This document shows, piece by piece, positions 9,453 through 21,042 of a stretch of 64,000 bases of DNA. Location of the stretch: contig QAOA01005126.1 in assembly GCA_003255065.1 (NCBI GenBank), positions 259,850 through 323,849 on the forward strand. Reading direction: 5' to 3'. The stretch's first letter is position 1. Each line of letters opens with the position of its first letter. A program made the position numbers and the translations under genes. Under the pieces are notes generated by a model that had not been told where the DNA came from, did no database searches, and saw only the letters and a list, made by a program, of their open reading frames with translations. Origin of the DNA: Cercis canadensis (taxonomy: Eukaryota > Streptophyta > Magnoliopsida > Fabales > Fabaceae).

Positions 9453-9990
9453 GTATGTTTGGAACCACCTTTTTTTGTGAATTGAATTGATTATAATTCT
9501 GTATGGAACATTTATATACAAGAATTCAATTGGTTCATAAATTATACTTTCTATAATATTTGATGACATACAAATCCTAATAAATTTGAAAAGACCTAGT
9601 TAGAATTCAAATAATTTGAGTTAAAATTTAATGAATGTACTAATAAAGCCCTCTGTGGAGTTGACTTGAGTTTTCACCCACCTGCTCGATTGCTCTGTTT
9701 TAGTGGAATATAGTACAGAGTGAGTGCTGGCTGTTTAATGGAGCAATTTGGCAACAGTTGCTAGACGATGACTTAACAATCGGCACCCAATTGTGGTTTG
9801 ATGGTTGATGCCCAAAAGCTGTTCGATGAAACACACAAGTATCCCACACCATATATAGAGGGAGAGGGTAATAAAGTAAAAGAATAACTATCAAGTAAAT
9901 TCTGTAATTTTTGCATGAGTTCCAAATAAAAGAATTCATTTATAAATCAATTGAATTCACATTTTTCAAATTTGTTCCAAAAACGAGATT
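9453..9990. mobile_element. Stem-loop MITE, about 540 bp
   Basis: The left terminus GTTTGGAACCACC followed by GTGAATTGAATTGATT is mirrored at the right by AATCAATTGAATTCAC and TTGTTCCAAAAACG on the opposite strand. A second paired block (GGAAC and GAATTC repeats) extends the arms to about 90 bp. The interior has no transposase. Ends and target duplication are not resolved, so the superfamily is unassigned. Confidence 0.5.
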
Positions 9991-10024
9991 TGAGTTATAA
10001 ATCATTTCAATTCATTTTAAATTT

Positions 10025-10170
10025 GACCTCGAAAAATAGTTCAAGTGGTCATATACCAAGCTTTACGATTGGGGAGATCATAAAGACTTAGATCAAATTA
10101 TGATATGTTTGCTCTTTGTGGGTTGTTGATGTTATTATGGTGCTATTATTAACAGCTTAAATATTTGTTC
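10025..10170 (+). repeat. SINE-like dispersed repeat, copy 2
   Basis: Diverged copy of 7,385-7,541: AGTTCAAGTGGTCATATACC, AGCTTTACGATTGGGGAG, TTAGATCAAATTATGAT, GTGCTATTATTAACAGCTTA. This copy has no LINE insertion at its 3' end, so it shows the uninterrupted sequence. Confidence 0.4.
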
Positions 10171-10269
10171 TTTTCCTTATGGGAGTTGTAAAAATACATA
10201 TTTACTCTTTGGCAAAAAAAAAAAATGGTTCCAAATATAGTGTAAAACTTTTTTACAAATAAAACTATG

Positions 10270-10785
10270 GGGTTTGCTATGCTACATATGACATTTTTTG
10301 GGAGTAGCGTTACTCCCAATCTAATGAATTTAGTGTCATTACGAAAATCTTAAAAAACTGAGTTACTTAGTATGTGTCAAAATAAACAATACTTTATAAA
10401 ATGCAAGAACAATACAATATAAGAAAGGGAAATTCTACTATACAAGGGAGGTATCACACGTGGCAACACCGTAGCCATTGATGTGGAAGCATTTAATCTT
10501 AGTCATTTATTTTTAACGGTCAAGATTAATTGTTTTCTATATCAATAATTGTATTGTTGTCATGTCAAGGAGGTATGGTATGTGAGAAACCTCCAATAAG
10601 AAAATGTGCCAACAAACAACTTTCTTAATTTTTTGAATATGTTTTTTGGCACTTTTTTTATATCATGTTGTGTTGTATTTTATAAAGAACTATTAATTCT
10701 AGTATATACTAAGTAACTTAATTTTTCAAAATCATTACAATGATAAAACTAGCCAATCAAAGGATGTAGCTTACCACATAAAACT
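10270..10785. mobile_element. Stem-loop MITE interrupted by a second MITE
   Basis: The left arm (10,327-10,430) contains ACTGAGTTACTTAGTATGTG and ACTTTATAAAATGCAAG. The right arm (10,652-10,760), read in reverse complement, contains TTAAGTTACTTAGTATATAC and CTTTATAAAATACAACA. Outer ends share GCTACAT. Between the arms lies the element at 10,445-10,610. Related arm sequence is seen near 0.9-1.05, 6.8, 11.3 and 59.3 kb, so this family is repeated within the window. Confidence 0.65.
10445..10610. mobile_element. Nested stem-loop MITE
   Basis: CACGTGGCAACACCGTAGCC ... GCATTTAATCTTAGTC is the imperfect inverse of GGTCAAGATTAATTGTTTTC ... TTGTTGTCATGTCAAGGAGG. The ends share GGAGGT. About 165 bp, non-coding, located between the arms of the larger MITE, so it is probably the younger insertion. 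Confidence 0.55.
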
Positions 10786-10789
10786 TCTA

Positions 10790-11040
10790 TGTTTCTCTGC
10801 TTGATGAATTTGTTGTGTGCGCGGCTGCATGTCATTTGACTATCATTACATTTATGTCCCTAGACTCTAGTAGGAACTCAAGGAGTGGGCACGTCTGTAA
10901 TGGCAGCAGTGCTTATCTATAATGATTCTAATGCTCCAAAGGACAACAACCAAAACCCCTTTCCTGCCTTATCGTATTAACTGTTCCATATAAGATAAGA
11001 GTGACTTCACCAGCAGATGTAACTGACAGAATGGCACATG
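10790..11040. repeat. Segmental duplication copy B, parts 1-2
   Basis: Counterpart of 1,240-1,305 plus 2,951-3,123, here contiguous, without the CACTA element and without the GUB_WAK element. It therefore approximates the pre-insertion state of copy A. Confidence 0.55.
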
Positions 11041-11239
11041 CCTAACTATTTTGGTGCACCCGAAGCTAGCCTTTTATCTACGACCCTCAACTAATTCGGG
11101 TACATTTGTGCATAACTAATTTCTAATTTTGCTATCCGGATATTTTAATGGCTGTGTTCTTAGTATTTTATAGAAGAAGCATCGGGTTCAACTTCCGTTA
11201 AATGTAAATAGAATGAGATTTTAAGAGAAAATACTTTGT

Positions 11240-11460
11240 TATATAAAAGTTTCTAATTTTGCTATAGATACAAATTTCTAAAGAAGTTGAATAATTCAGT
11301 GTGTGCCAAATACTCAAATAGTTATCAAAATTAAAATTTAATTAAGTAAAATGATTTAATTAAAGCTGTTCATATAAGTTTTTTTAACTTTAAGTATATT
11401 CAAATTCTATAAACTATTTAAATGTTTGACACACTATGTCGCTGGTTATTTCAAGATCAC
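11240..11460. repeat. Stem-loop MITE
   Basis: CAGTGTGTGCCAAATACTCA with TAGTTATC on the left is mirrored on the right (reverse complement CATAGTGTGTCAAACATTTA, TAGTTTATAG). The arms resemble the 10.3-kb MITE family. Non-coding. Confidence 0.45.
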
Positions 11461-11589
11461 ACTAACAAAAAAATCATGTTCTAAATCCACACAAAAGTGC
11501 CTAAAGTGGTGGAGGGTGAATTAAAGGTGGTAGCATGGACAACCCCAATAATTTGATGTTAACCAGGTTTCAAATTGATAGTCAGTTCT

Positions 11590-11795
11590 TGTCTGTTGGT
11601 TAGTCTCTCTCTCTTTCAATTTCTACTTGGCATAGATAGTTGAAAAGCATAAGTTTTCAAGAGTGGTGTCTCGTACAAGAACCGAAACATCTATCAAAAG
11701 ATAAAATTGTAGAATGAAGACTGAAAGGAATTGAGAAAATGAAAGAGATTATTTATTAAGCTTATCCAGTAAGTAGAATAATTGACAAGACCTGA
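11590..11795. repeat. Segmental duplication copy B, part 3
   Basis: Counterpart of 4,090-4,265 (CTCTCTCTTTCAATTTCTAC, CTTGGCATAGATAGTTG, AAGAGATTATTTATTAAGCT). Confidence 0.5.
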
Positions 11796-11799
11796 TTAA

Positions 11800-11961
11800 A
11801 AGTTTTAAATATGTACCTCACGCGGATGAACGAATCGTTAATTAATTGTGTCGTATAAGATTTTTAATTATTTCTTTTATTCAAGGCCAATTGAAGTCAC
11901 AAATTATAGAAATTAAACATGAATAACGAATTAAAATAACATATTCAAGTAGGAGAACTAG

Positions 11962-11998
<37 letters not shown>

Positions 11999-12553
11999 GA
12001 GAAAGAAGTTCAAATTAAGAGATTGACAATTTAGAAGAGAAAGAAATAACGGATGTTGCGTTATCAAATATAGAAGTATTTTGTTTGGAGAAGAGTTTCA
12101 TAAAGAAAATATAATTTTGTAATTTTAAGGGTATTTTAGACAATCCAAATGATTCTGTCACATCTATGTTTTTATATATGGTACAAATAATGCAGTATAG
12201 ATTATGAAACATTTGCTTAAAAGTAGTACTGTTTTGGGCTTGACCCGTTTAAAAATAGGTTGGGCCTATATAAAAGTGGGTCAAGCCCTAATTTTGAGGA
12301 AATCGCAATTTCAAATTTTGGCATTTTGGCTCAAGCTCGTTAGAGCTTGTCCGATTATTATATGAGATTGCTTGAATTTTCATTTTCTTGATTTTTATTT
12401 AATTTTTATTTTAAATTATTTTGATTTTTTTTGAATTAATATTTAATTTAAAAATAAAATAAATAAATACTAATTGAGCATACCCATTTATCCTTAGTGC
12501 TAGGCTCGTTGGCCCAACCCAAATTTGTCTCAACTTGTTTTGACAATGCTACT
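11800..12553. other. Non-coding spacer with poly(A) and retroelement target site
   Basis: A pure A run of about 33 bp lies at 11,960-11,993. From about 12,236 a G/C-richer segment with GGGCTTGACCCG and GGCCCAACCCAAATTTG resembles an old repeat; its probable continuation (AGCCCAACCCGTTGCC) lies on the far side of the LTR element at about 42,910-42,930. The 5-bp target CTACT is at 12,549-12,553. Confidence 0.4.
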
Positions 12554-12935
12554 TGTCAAAATGTACTCGGAGATTGTTATAACTCGAATGACTAAATAAA
12601 AATAGATTTAGTTTTCAAAATGAAAACTCTGATGAAGTCGCCACCAATTGTATTAAAAATTTGGGAAAAATTGGAAAACCCCTTTAATTTCCAAAAAAAA
12701 GAAAGGTTTGCTAACCAAAGAGGGTCTAGGAGTCGATTTATGTGTGAAGAAGGTGTTAGACACCCCATAACACCCGACAGTTACCCAAAATTAATCATGC
12801 AAATTAAATTATGACCAAATCGTATTTATTTTATCCCTAAATAAAAATAAAAGAAAAATGGGTGATTATTCAAACTAGAACTTGATTCGTCACCCTTGAT
12901 ACTTACGTACCCTAATTAGGGATCAAAGTCCACAT

Positions 12936-15865
12936 CTTTGTTGCATGGGGATGCCAAATTTGGCCACGTCCCCGTTTCAGAGACGGGAAGGAGACGAGAA
13001 ACGCTTCCCAGGCGGGGGAAACGCAAGAAAATTGCCGCTCATTCCAAACGTCGTCATTTTGAGTGATCGGGTTTTGCATTTAGTGGAACAACACCATTTT
13101 CGGCAAGGAAGGCAGTCCCAAATCGCCCCAAAACGATGCCATATCATCCTGTGCCCCAATTTTTCACCTCAACCCAAGTTCAAATCAGATTTTAAGGCAT
13201 TTCTTCACCATTTTCAACCTTCAACTCCTCTACTTCCTCTTTGGTGGTGTTTATTGGAGTCCTCCATTGCTGAACCAAGTGAAGGGTGGCTTGATTGAAG
13301 ACTATTGAAGGTTGTTGTGTGGTCGATTTTGAGGTAAAATGACTTCATCTCCCTCTTATAATTCTAGTAGTTTTGGTAGTATACCAATAGTTGAAGAATC
13401 ATCATCTAATGTTCAAAAAGAGGGGACTCCTCTTTGGGAATATGTGATTGTTATTAATCATGGAACTAAGAAGAGTGGTGGGACTAAAAATTGGCAATGT
13501 AATTTTTGTAATGGTATTTTTCAAGGATCATATTCTAGGGTTAGGAACCATTTATTGAGAGCTTTTGGATGTGGTATACAAGTGTGTCCAAATGTGACTA
13601 GTGAGAATATAACATCAATGAAAGCTATGATTGAGGCAGTTGAAGCTAGAAAAAAATCTAAGGAAGTTCCATTACCTCCTACTCCTAAGCTTAGTCCTAT
13701 GGTTGAGGAAGCAATTGGAGGAGGAAATAAAAGGAGGGTTGTTGGTCCTCTTGAAAAAGCTTTTAACCAAGGGATTAGAGAACAAATTAAGTCTGAAATT
13801 GCAAAGATATTTTATTCAGTTGGTTTGTCTTTTAATCTTGCATATAATCCTCATTATATAAATGCATTTCAAATGTGTGCAAATAACATTATTTCTGGTT
13901 TTGTGCCTCCTGGTTATAATGCACTGAAAACTACTTTGTTGCAAAGAGAGATGGCAAATGTTGAGAGATTAATGTTACCAATTAAAGAGACTTGGAAGGA
14001 GAAGGGGTTGAGTATAGTGAGTGATGGGTGGACTAATGTTCAAAGGAGGCCACTAATTAATTTTATGGCTACTTCTGATGGTGGTCCTATGTTTTTGAGA
14101 ACTATTGATGGTTCTACAGAATATAAAGATAAGAATTATATTGCTCAATTGATGAGATCTATAGTCCAGGAGGTTGACCCAAACAATGTGGTGCAAATTA
14201 TCACTGACAATGCCTTAGTTTGTAAGGCTGCTAGTTTAATTATTGAAGCTAAATCTCCATACATATTTTGGACCCCTTGTGTGGTGCATACGTTAAATCT
14301 TGCATTGAAGAATATTTGTGCTCCTAAAAACATGGAGAAAAATGAGAATGTTTATAATCTTTGTCATTGGATCACTCAAGTTAGTGAGGATGCTATGTTT
14401 ATTCGGAAGTTTATCATGAACCATTCAAAGAGGCTAGCTATATTTAATGCATTTATGCCTTTGAAATTACTGGCTATTGCTGAAACAAGATTTGCTTCAA
14501 CCATTGTGATGCTCAAAAGGCTAAAGCTCATAAAACGTCCTCTCCAGAACATGGTCATTAGTGATCAATGGACTACTTATAAAGAGTATGATGTTGGAAA
14601 GGCTGGATATGTGCGAGGAACTCTTTTGGATGAAGTTTGGTGGGATAAGATCGACTATATCCTTTCTTTTACTAGGCCTATCTATGAAATGTTTCAACTT
14701 TGTGATACTGATAAGCCTACACTGCATTTGATTTATGCTTTTTGAGATTCTATGATTGGAGAAGTTAAGACAGCCATAGATAAACATGAAGGAAAGCAAT
14801 CCCATGACCAATCATCCTTTTATGATGTGGTGTATGGAATACTTGTTGGTCGTTGGGCAAAGAGTTGTTCACCCTTGCATTGCTTGGCTCACTCACTAAA
14901 TCCTAGGTAAAATTTAAATCGATTTTCATTGAATTTCTTTACTTTTTTATATTTAAGCTTTGAGATATATGAATTCAATTTTTTCCTCTATAATATGTAG
15001 GTATTATAGTGAGAAATGGCTTAGTGAAGCACTAAACAGAGTTGCTCTACATCGGGACAATGAAATATCCAAAGAGAGGAATAGGTCTTTCAATAGATAC
15101 TTTCAAAGTGATGAGCATTTAACAATGGTGCACAATGAATTCTTTGATTTTTCTGGAAACCTTAGAGATTTTTCTTGCCCTCAATCCATTAAAGATAGAG
15201 GGAGATTGGAACCAAAGGTTTGGTGGAATAACTATGGGGCTGCTGCCCCTTTGCTCCAAGCACTTGCTTTGAAGCTTCTTGGCCAACCATTTCATCATCT
15301 TGCTGTGAAAGAAATTGGAGTACATATTCTTTTATCCATTCAATGAAGAGAAACTTGATGAATCCTCAAAGAGCTGAAGATTTAGTATTTGTTCATACAA
15401 ATCTTCGTCTTTTGTCAAGAAAAAAAGTGACAAATATTTAATAGAAGACACCAAAATTTAGGATGTTGTTGGAGATAATTGGGAGCTATTTGATGGAGTT
15501 GATGGTCTTGAAGTTGCTAGTTTATCACTTGATGAACCTAAGATGGAAGCTGTAATCATTGGTGATAGTGGTGATAGAAATGAAGAAATTAATAGTGTTA
15601 TGATTTGAATTTTGATTGATGATTTGTATTTTGGGGTAATACTTAATATTTGTTAGTTGTTATTTATTAGCTAAGGATTTATGTTGATATTTTTTAATGC
15701 TTGAGAATTTTAAAATTGTTTATTATAAGGATTTTTAGTTAATATTTGCTAAGGATTTGATATATATATAGTGGCGTCCTCATACCCACGTTTTTTAAAA
15801 ATCACAGTCCCCGCGTTTCGTACCCATACCGGAGACGAGACGCGTCCTGTCCCCATGCAATATAG
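12936..15865 (+). mobile_element. hAT DNA transposon inside the 3' LTR
   Basis: Length 2,930 bp. Target duplication GTCCACAT (12,928-12,935) / GTCCACGT (15,866-15,873) is 8 bp with one mismatch; 8 bp is the hAT size. The terminal inverted repeats are CTTTGTTGCATGGGGATG and, from the right end, CTATATTGCATGGGGACA. The right LTR (about 40,670-40,690) reads straight through the site, proving insertion after the LTR element arrived. It encodes a broken BED/DUF659 hAT transposase. Confidence 0.92.
13339..15608 (+). pseudogene. hAT transposase (BED finger, DUF659, hAT dimerisation) pseudogene
   Basis: The first open block starts at ATG 13,339 and runs 468 codons. A BED-type zinc finger lies near residues 30-70 (NWQCNFCNGIF ... 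RNHLLRAFGCG). A DUF659/RNase H-like catalytic region follows, with LSIVSDGWTNVQRRPLINFM near residues 230-250, VVQIITDNALVCKAA, and CVVHTLNLALKNI. The block ends at a TGA (14,743-14,745) where Trp is expected. The frame continues to SLNPR, then a spliceable interval (GTAAAA...ATATGTAG, about 14,909-15,000). The next exon has YYSEKWLSEALNRVALHRD and WWNNYGAAAPLLQALALKLL. A frameshift near 15,300 leads to the C-terminal dimerisation motif (CCERNWSTYSFIHSMKRN). Further stops (about 15,439 and 15,459) precede the final TGA. Without repair it cannot make an active enzyme. Confidence 0.9.
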
Positions 15866-16440
15866 GTCCACGTAGTTCGCAAAATGGTTTAAAAGAAATT
15901 TTCATTTTTTTTCAAAATTGAAATTAAAATAGATTCAATTTTTTTTTTCTTTCCTTTAATCATAAAGATAAACTAAATGAATAAACATGCAATCAAAACA
16001 AATTACGAATAATTTATAATTATATTATGCATGAATCTAATTGCGTCCTAATCCTTCTGCTTTGTTCCTATGCTTTTCGGTTCCCAAAGTGGTGCTTATC
16101 CATATCTTAGGCAGATAGAAGAGTCACCCCTATGGGGGTAAGTCGCCTATATCCCTCCCTTGACAAGTAAGGGGTCTATGGATACAATTCGCACAGATTA
16201 AAAAACTAAGTGAATGTAAAATGCATGATATATGATACTAGTAGAGAAAAAAAATACATCATGACTAAACTTCCTCTTATTGACTTTTTCATTTTCTCTC
16301 GTCTCATGCTCACAAAAAGAAATTATTAGAATATTAACAAACAATGAGTAGAGAAAGAAAAGGAATAAGCCAAAAATATGAAGGCCTAACTTCTAAAATA
16401 AAATAATAATAATAATAATTAAACTTAATTACTAAACAAT

Positions 16441-16525
16441 AACTAATATACACATTATTAATGGGCCTTCACCAAAANTAAACAATAACTAATCTACACA
16501 TTATTAATGGGCCTTCACCAAAAGA
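16441..16525. repeat. Single-N assembly junction (16,478) with direct duplication
   Basis: About 40 bp ending ATGGGCCTTCACCAAAA occur on both sides of the N at 16,478, while the sister LTR near 41,260 has one copy. A further single N at 16,607 sits in a poly(A) run. Probable unmerged contig overlap. Confidence 0.7.
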
Positions 16526-16836
16526 AATCAAAATACTAACATTAATATTAGGCCCAATCTAAATAACACTAGAACAAAAAGTTAAGAAGATAAAAAAAAA
16601 AAAAAANCAAGTTGGGCTGTTGGCTCAATTCATGGGCTTGGTCCAATAAGAGAGTGTAAAATAAAATTGGATAAGTAGTAAAACGAAATGGGCCACTAGA
16701 AAATAAATATTAAACAAAGAACAAGTCCAGTCCAGCAAACACATAACAAATAAACCCAAAATGAAATAGACTAGCCCACATAAGACATGAACCCACAAGA
16801 ATTAAACCCAATCCAAAAACAACAAAGCTTAAACTA

Positions 16837-17230
16837 GGAAAATTAACTAAAATAATGCAATTTAATTAAAAAAATTTGTAATTAGGGTAGTTTTAAAAAT
16901 AATTACAGAAATGTGTCAGTTTTTAAATGTAATAAATGTCAATGTATTTTTGTAAGAAAACGCCAAATCAATTACGCGTTTTAATCAATAAACGCGGAAT
17001 TAAAATTGCGTTTTAAGTAATAAATGCCAAATTGAAAAAGGAAAAAACGCTGAATTAAAAAATGGCAAGCTGACATTGACCTCGGGACTAAGGAAAACGC
17101 AAAGTTGACTTCTGCATTTTCCAATAAAAAACACAGAATCAAATCCGCATTTTATGTATAAAACACTGAAATGATTCTGCTTTTTTCATTAAAAAACGCA
17201 GAATCAAATCAGCGTTTTCCTTAGTCCCGA
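16837..17230 (+). repeat. MULE left terminal inverted repeat
   Basis: Pairs with 25,930-26,316. Contains a periodic motif of the form AAAACGCNRAATT in alternating orientation (for example AACGCCAAATCAATTACGCG, ATAAACGCGGAATTAAAA), ending near ACCTCGGGACTAAGGAAAAC. This arrayed motif may be the transposase-binding and promoter module of both genes. Confidence 0.85.
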
Positions 17231-17702
17231 GGTTGACCGTTGGCCTTTCACCCCCCCACCCCTTCACCTTCCCCCTCCAGCTTCTTCTTCTTTTTCACCT
17301 CTTCACCTCTTCACCACCTCTTCACCTTCATTCTCTTCCATTGCCACCCTCTTCCATTGCATTCCTCTCTAGTCATCTCCTCTGCCTTGTCATTTTCATT
17401 TCACTGGACTTATAGAAATGGCAATTCCTGGACCAGTCGATNTTTTTCATTAAAAAACGCAGAATCAAATCAGCGTTTTCCTTAGTCCCGAGGTTGACCG
17501 TTGGCCTTTCACCCCCCCCACCCCTTCACCTTCCCCCTCCAGCTTCTTCTTCTTTTTCACCTCTTCACCTCTTCACCACCTCTTCACCTTCATTCTCTTC
17601 CATTGCCACCCTCTTCCATTGCATTCCTCTCTAGTCATCTCCTCTGCCTTGTCATTTTCATTTCACTGGACTTATAGAAATGGCAATTCCTGGACCAGTC
17701 GA
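17182..17702. repeat. Single-N assembly duplication (17,442), 260 bp
   Basis: 17,182-17,441 is repeated almost perfectly at 17,443-17,702, duplicating the inner terminal repeat, the 5' leader and the first codons of the PMD gene (MAIPGPVD). The N at the exact junction argues for two unmerged contig ends. Confidence 0.85.
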
Positions 17703-18119
17703 TGCCTCATTGTTAACTTTACAACCAGACCATGTTTCAAATGATATTTGGAACAATGAGGTTAGTAAGTTATTTTTGAGTTTAATTTTATTGTCATTTG
17801 AAGTTATAAATTTATCTTTATTATTTACTGCATTATTATTTTTAGTTATTAAATTGTTAGATTTAAATTGGTAATTTAGATTTGAAGTTTATTTGTTATT
17901 AATTTGTCTTACTATAGTTTAGATTTAAAAAGTTATATTAATTTGTTAGTTTTAATTTCTTAGTAGAATTTATTTAACTAGTATAATTGATTACTTAGTT
18001 TAAATTAATTATTAGGAATAATTAAATTGATAAAGTGTATGTGTTATGTTAACTTAAATTTATGTTTTAGAGTTTATGGTTAAATTTAAACGGTTTTGGC
18101 TATTTGATGTTGACTGTTT

Positions 18120-18545
18120 AGGCAAAAAAGTGTTTCCCCACTTGTAACCGTAAACCGTAAATCCCAACTGGTAACCACAAACCCAAAACCCTAAATCATA
18201 AGTGAGAATCATAAACCATATTCCCTAATTTAAAACCCTAAATTTGAAGTCAGAATCCATAAGTATTTAAAGTACTATCCCTTAACCCTAAACCTTAACC
18301 CTAATCTTGAAGTTTGAAACCCTAAACTCCTTTATAAAAATCTAAACCTCTAACCTCATTCAAAAACCTCAAATCTCAAATCTTAACTTAAAAATCGTAA
18401 ACCCAAACCCTAAACTCTAAACATGATTCCCTATTTAAAACCCTAAACTCGAATTGTTGAGTTGATGATATGGAATTGTATGTTTTATTTTTTTTAGCTT
18501 AGGGTTAGGATTTATGATTATGGTTTAAGGCTTAGGGATATGATT
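18120..18545 (+). repeat. Degenerate telomere-like array in the PMD intron
   Basis: Repeated variants of CCCTAAA, TAAACCC, ACCCTAAACC and AAACCCTAAACTC occupy about 18,125-18,450, followed by a short opposite-orientation part (TTAGGGTTAGGATT, CTTAGGGATA) at about 18,500-18,545. It resembles the plant telomere repeat TTTAGGG in decayed form, within the first intron of the MULE's PMD gene. Confidence 0.7.
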
Positions 18546-20089
18546 TATGCCTTGTAACTTATTATTTTTTCGGTATATTTGTTAGTTTAATAAATCTTAT
18601 TTTGGTTTATATTAGGGATCGAGGTCGCTTCGTCCTCGTAGTCACAGGCACTTACCTGAGCCGGATCAGAGATTGATCCCATATCTTACTACGGCAGAGT
18701 TTGGTGCAGTTTGTCGTGTGAGCCCCATGCAGTTAGACGTGCAGTTCCTATCTGCATTAGTGGAGCGATGGCGCCCAGAGACTCACACATTTCACATGCC
18801 TTTCGGGGAGTGCACCGTTACCCTACAGGATGTGGCGATCTTATTAGACCTCATTGTTGATGGTAGTGTGGTTGGTGGGAGGAGCTATCATCGATTATGG
18901 CATGACGAGGTTTTACATCTACTGGGAGTGGTGCCAGCTGAGGGTACCATTGACGATTCCTGAGTTCACTTGTCGTGGCTGAGACAGACATTTTCAGCAT
19001 TTCCACCAGATGCTCCGCCACATGTCTTGGAGTACCATGCTAGGGCATATATTCTGTTGTTGCTAGGGACGTGGTTGGTCCCAGACACTACTGGGAACCA
19101 CGTCCACCTCATGTACTTGGAGCTCTTGGAGGACTTTGATAGCTCAGGCACAGTCAGTTGGGGGTCGGCTATTCTTGCATAGCTATATAGGGGGTTGTGT
19201 AACTTTAGTATTGGCCAGAGCACCGAGGTTGGAGGATGCCTATTCCTTCTACAGGTATGGGCCTATGAGAGATTTCCGACATTGTGTTAGTCTCCCACTA
19301 TTGTCCTTGAGCCATTTTCCCTTCCACTTGCATGCAGGTTTGTGAACCCTAACTCGATTTGATTGTTCATACATATAACATTTATTTGTGTATTTCTTTT
19401 TGTATAAGTTTCATTTATGTATTAGGTGGAGGAAGCCATTACGTTATAACCATATCGGATTCGATAGGAATCTTTGGCCTTCTGTCGTGCTTTTGATTAT
19501 CTTGGTGATGAGCATGTGAGTTAATGATAAATATTGTGGATCTGTTCATTACTGAATAAATGTACAAATTATATGATTAGATTATAATCTCATTTTTTTT
19601 ATTGCACAAGTTGTGTGGCAGCCGTATCTTCATCATCAGTTGCCACATGTGTGTACTGTTGGAGCTCATCTTTGGACTGTTCGGGTGCCCCTCTGTGCAT
19701 TTAATGTAATAGAGGGACATTACCCGGACCGAGTAGTCCGTCAGTTCGGTAGTATGCAGTTCATTCCTCGTCCTCGTTCGCCATATGATGATGAATTAGA
19801 GAGCTGTAGCATACGAGGGAAGACAGATACAGATTGGAGGATAGCCCATTATGTATACTACAGTCAGTGGGAGCAGCGACGAGACCACATACAGGAGATG
19901 GCTCAGGGACTTGGCACTTCACCCGATTATATGCCGTGGTAGCTTCGGGTTACTCGAAGGTGGATTAGTCCGAGTGCAGCACGGGGTTATCAGGGTAGCT
20001 TAATCTAAGTTGTATCAGATTTTAGGCAATGTAAGATAATGTTAGTTTTTTTAAACTCACACTATATGTTGTTATTAGGGCGAGGGGAT

Positions 20090-20195
20090 TCCACCACAGC
20101 AGGATCCACCGCAGGCGGATGCCCCCTATAGGGGTCCACCACAGTAGAATCCACCGTAGGCGGATGCCCCCTATAGGGGTCCACCCCAGCAGGAT
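20090..20195 (+). repeat. 45-bp coding minisatellite in PMD tail
   Basis: Two full units and a partial third of a 45-bp (15-codon) repeat, CCACCRCAGGCGGATGCCCC followed by CTATAGGGGT, encode a Pro/Gln-rich PQADAPYRGPP-like peptide. The unit length keeps the reading frame. In the second unit two CAG codons have become TAG. Confidence 0.75.
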
Positions 20196-21042
20196 TTGCC
20201 ACATCAGGTGCCACCGCATCAGCGACCAGTGTATTAGGGACAGGGGGAGCCAGCGCGACCATACTCTCCGTATGTCCCACATGTCGATCCTTCGGCATCC
20301 AGGTCGGCATCACGGTCAGCGTCGTCCAATAGCCGTTCTGGGTCATCACGTACTTCGCGTAGTCGTTCTCATGTTGCGACATTGACACCCCGGGCCACTA
20401 TGGACATGTCTCAGTTGCAGCCAGGCTTGGAGCCTCCACAGTACACTATGGACATGATGGGTCAGGGTAACATGGGTGGAGTAGGTTCTCCCACATGTAA
20501 CATTTTTGGCACAAATGTTATGGTACCGCCTTCAGCTACTAACCTGACATTTGATCTGGGTCTGACAGTTGGCCCTGCGACTGCACCTATCGAGGATTAT
20601 TACGTACCTGGACCGGCATACATGACTCCACCTGCTCCTCCTCGTTCCTATCCGACAGACCAGGATGGCTACAGGATACAGTTTAGTGACTATGTTGATC
20701 CAGATATGGTGGATCCTACAGTTCCAGATCAGCAGCACCATGATCATGATCGTGACTTTTTTTAGTACTATGTTTATTATTGATGAATATTGTTATAACA
20801 TTGACATTATCTTATATATGCAGACATTTTATGATGCCATGTTTAGAAATGCTACATTTTGTTAAACATATTACATTAAACATACACAAAAATACCCACA
20901 TACTGATATTAGAAGATACTACGAATCAGGAAAACTATGAAGATAAATATATCAATATATAAAACATACTTAAATTATTACATTCAATAAAGTACATCAA
21001 ATCGTAACTTGCACATTCATTTTTTTACATAAATACATAATT

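Larger units (their letters stand above)
17680..20765 (+). pseudogene. MULE-borne plant mobile domain (PMD) protein gene, decayed
   Basis: Exon 1 starts ATG 17,680 (MAIPGPVDASLLTLQPDHVS, then NDIWNNE) and ends at GAG|GTTAGT. After a roughly 850-bp intron, exon 2 (about 18,617) carries the PMD core: VSPMQLDVQFLSALVERWRP, then ETHTFHMPFGECTVTLQDVA. Stops occur at 18,961 (TGA, expected Arg) and 19,180 (TAG, expected Trp in ILA-W-LYRG). Later exons at about 19,425-19,515 (RWRKPLRYNHIGFDRNL, frameshifted) and 19,613-20,000 (VWQPYLHHQLPHVC; HYPDRVVRQFG; DTDWRIAHYVYYSQWEQRRD) complete the domain. The last block, to the TAG at 20,763, is a low-complexity Pro/Ser/Arg tail. PF10536 proteins are nuclear and linked to silencing in host versions (MAIN, MAIL1); the role of transposon copies is unsettled. 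Confidence 0.88.

Noticed and set aside
18120..18545. True chromosome end
   Set aside because: The telomere-like units are degenerate, short, in both orientations and inside a gene intron of a transposon flanked by ordinary sequence.
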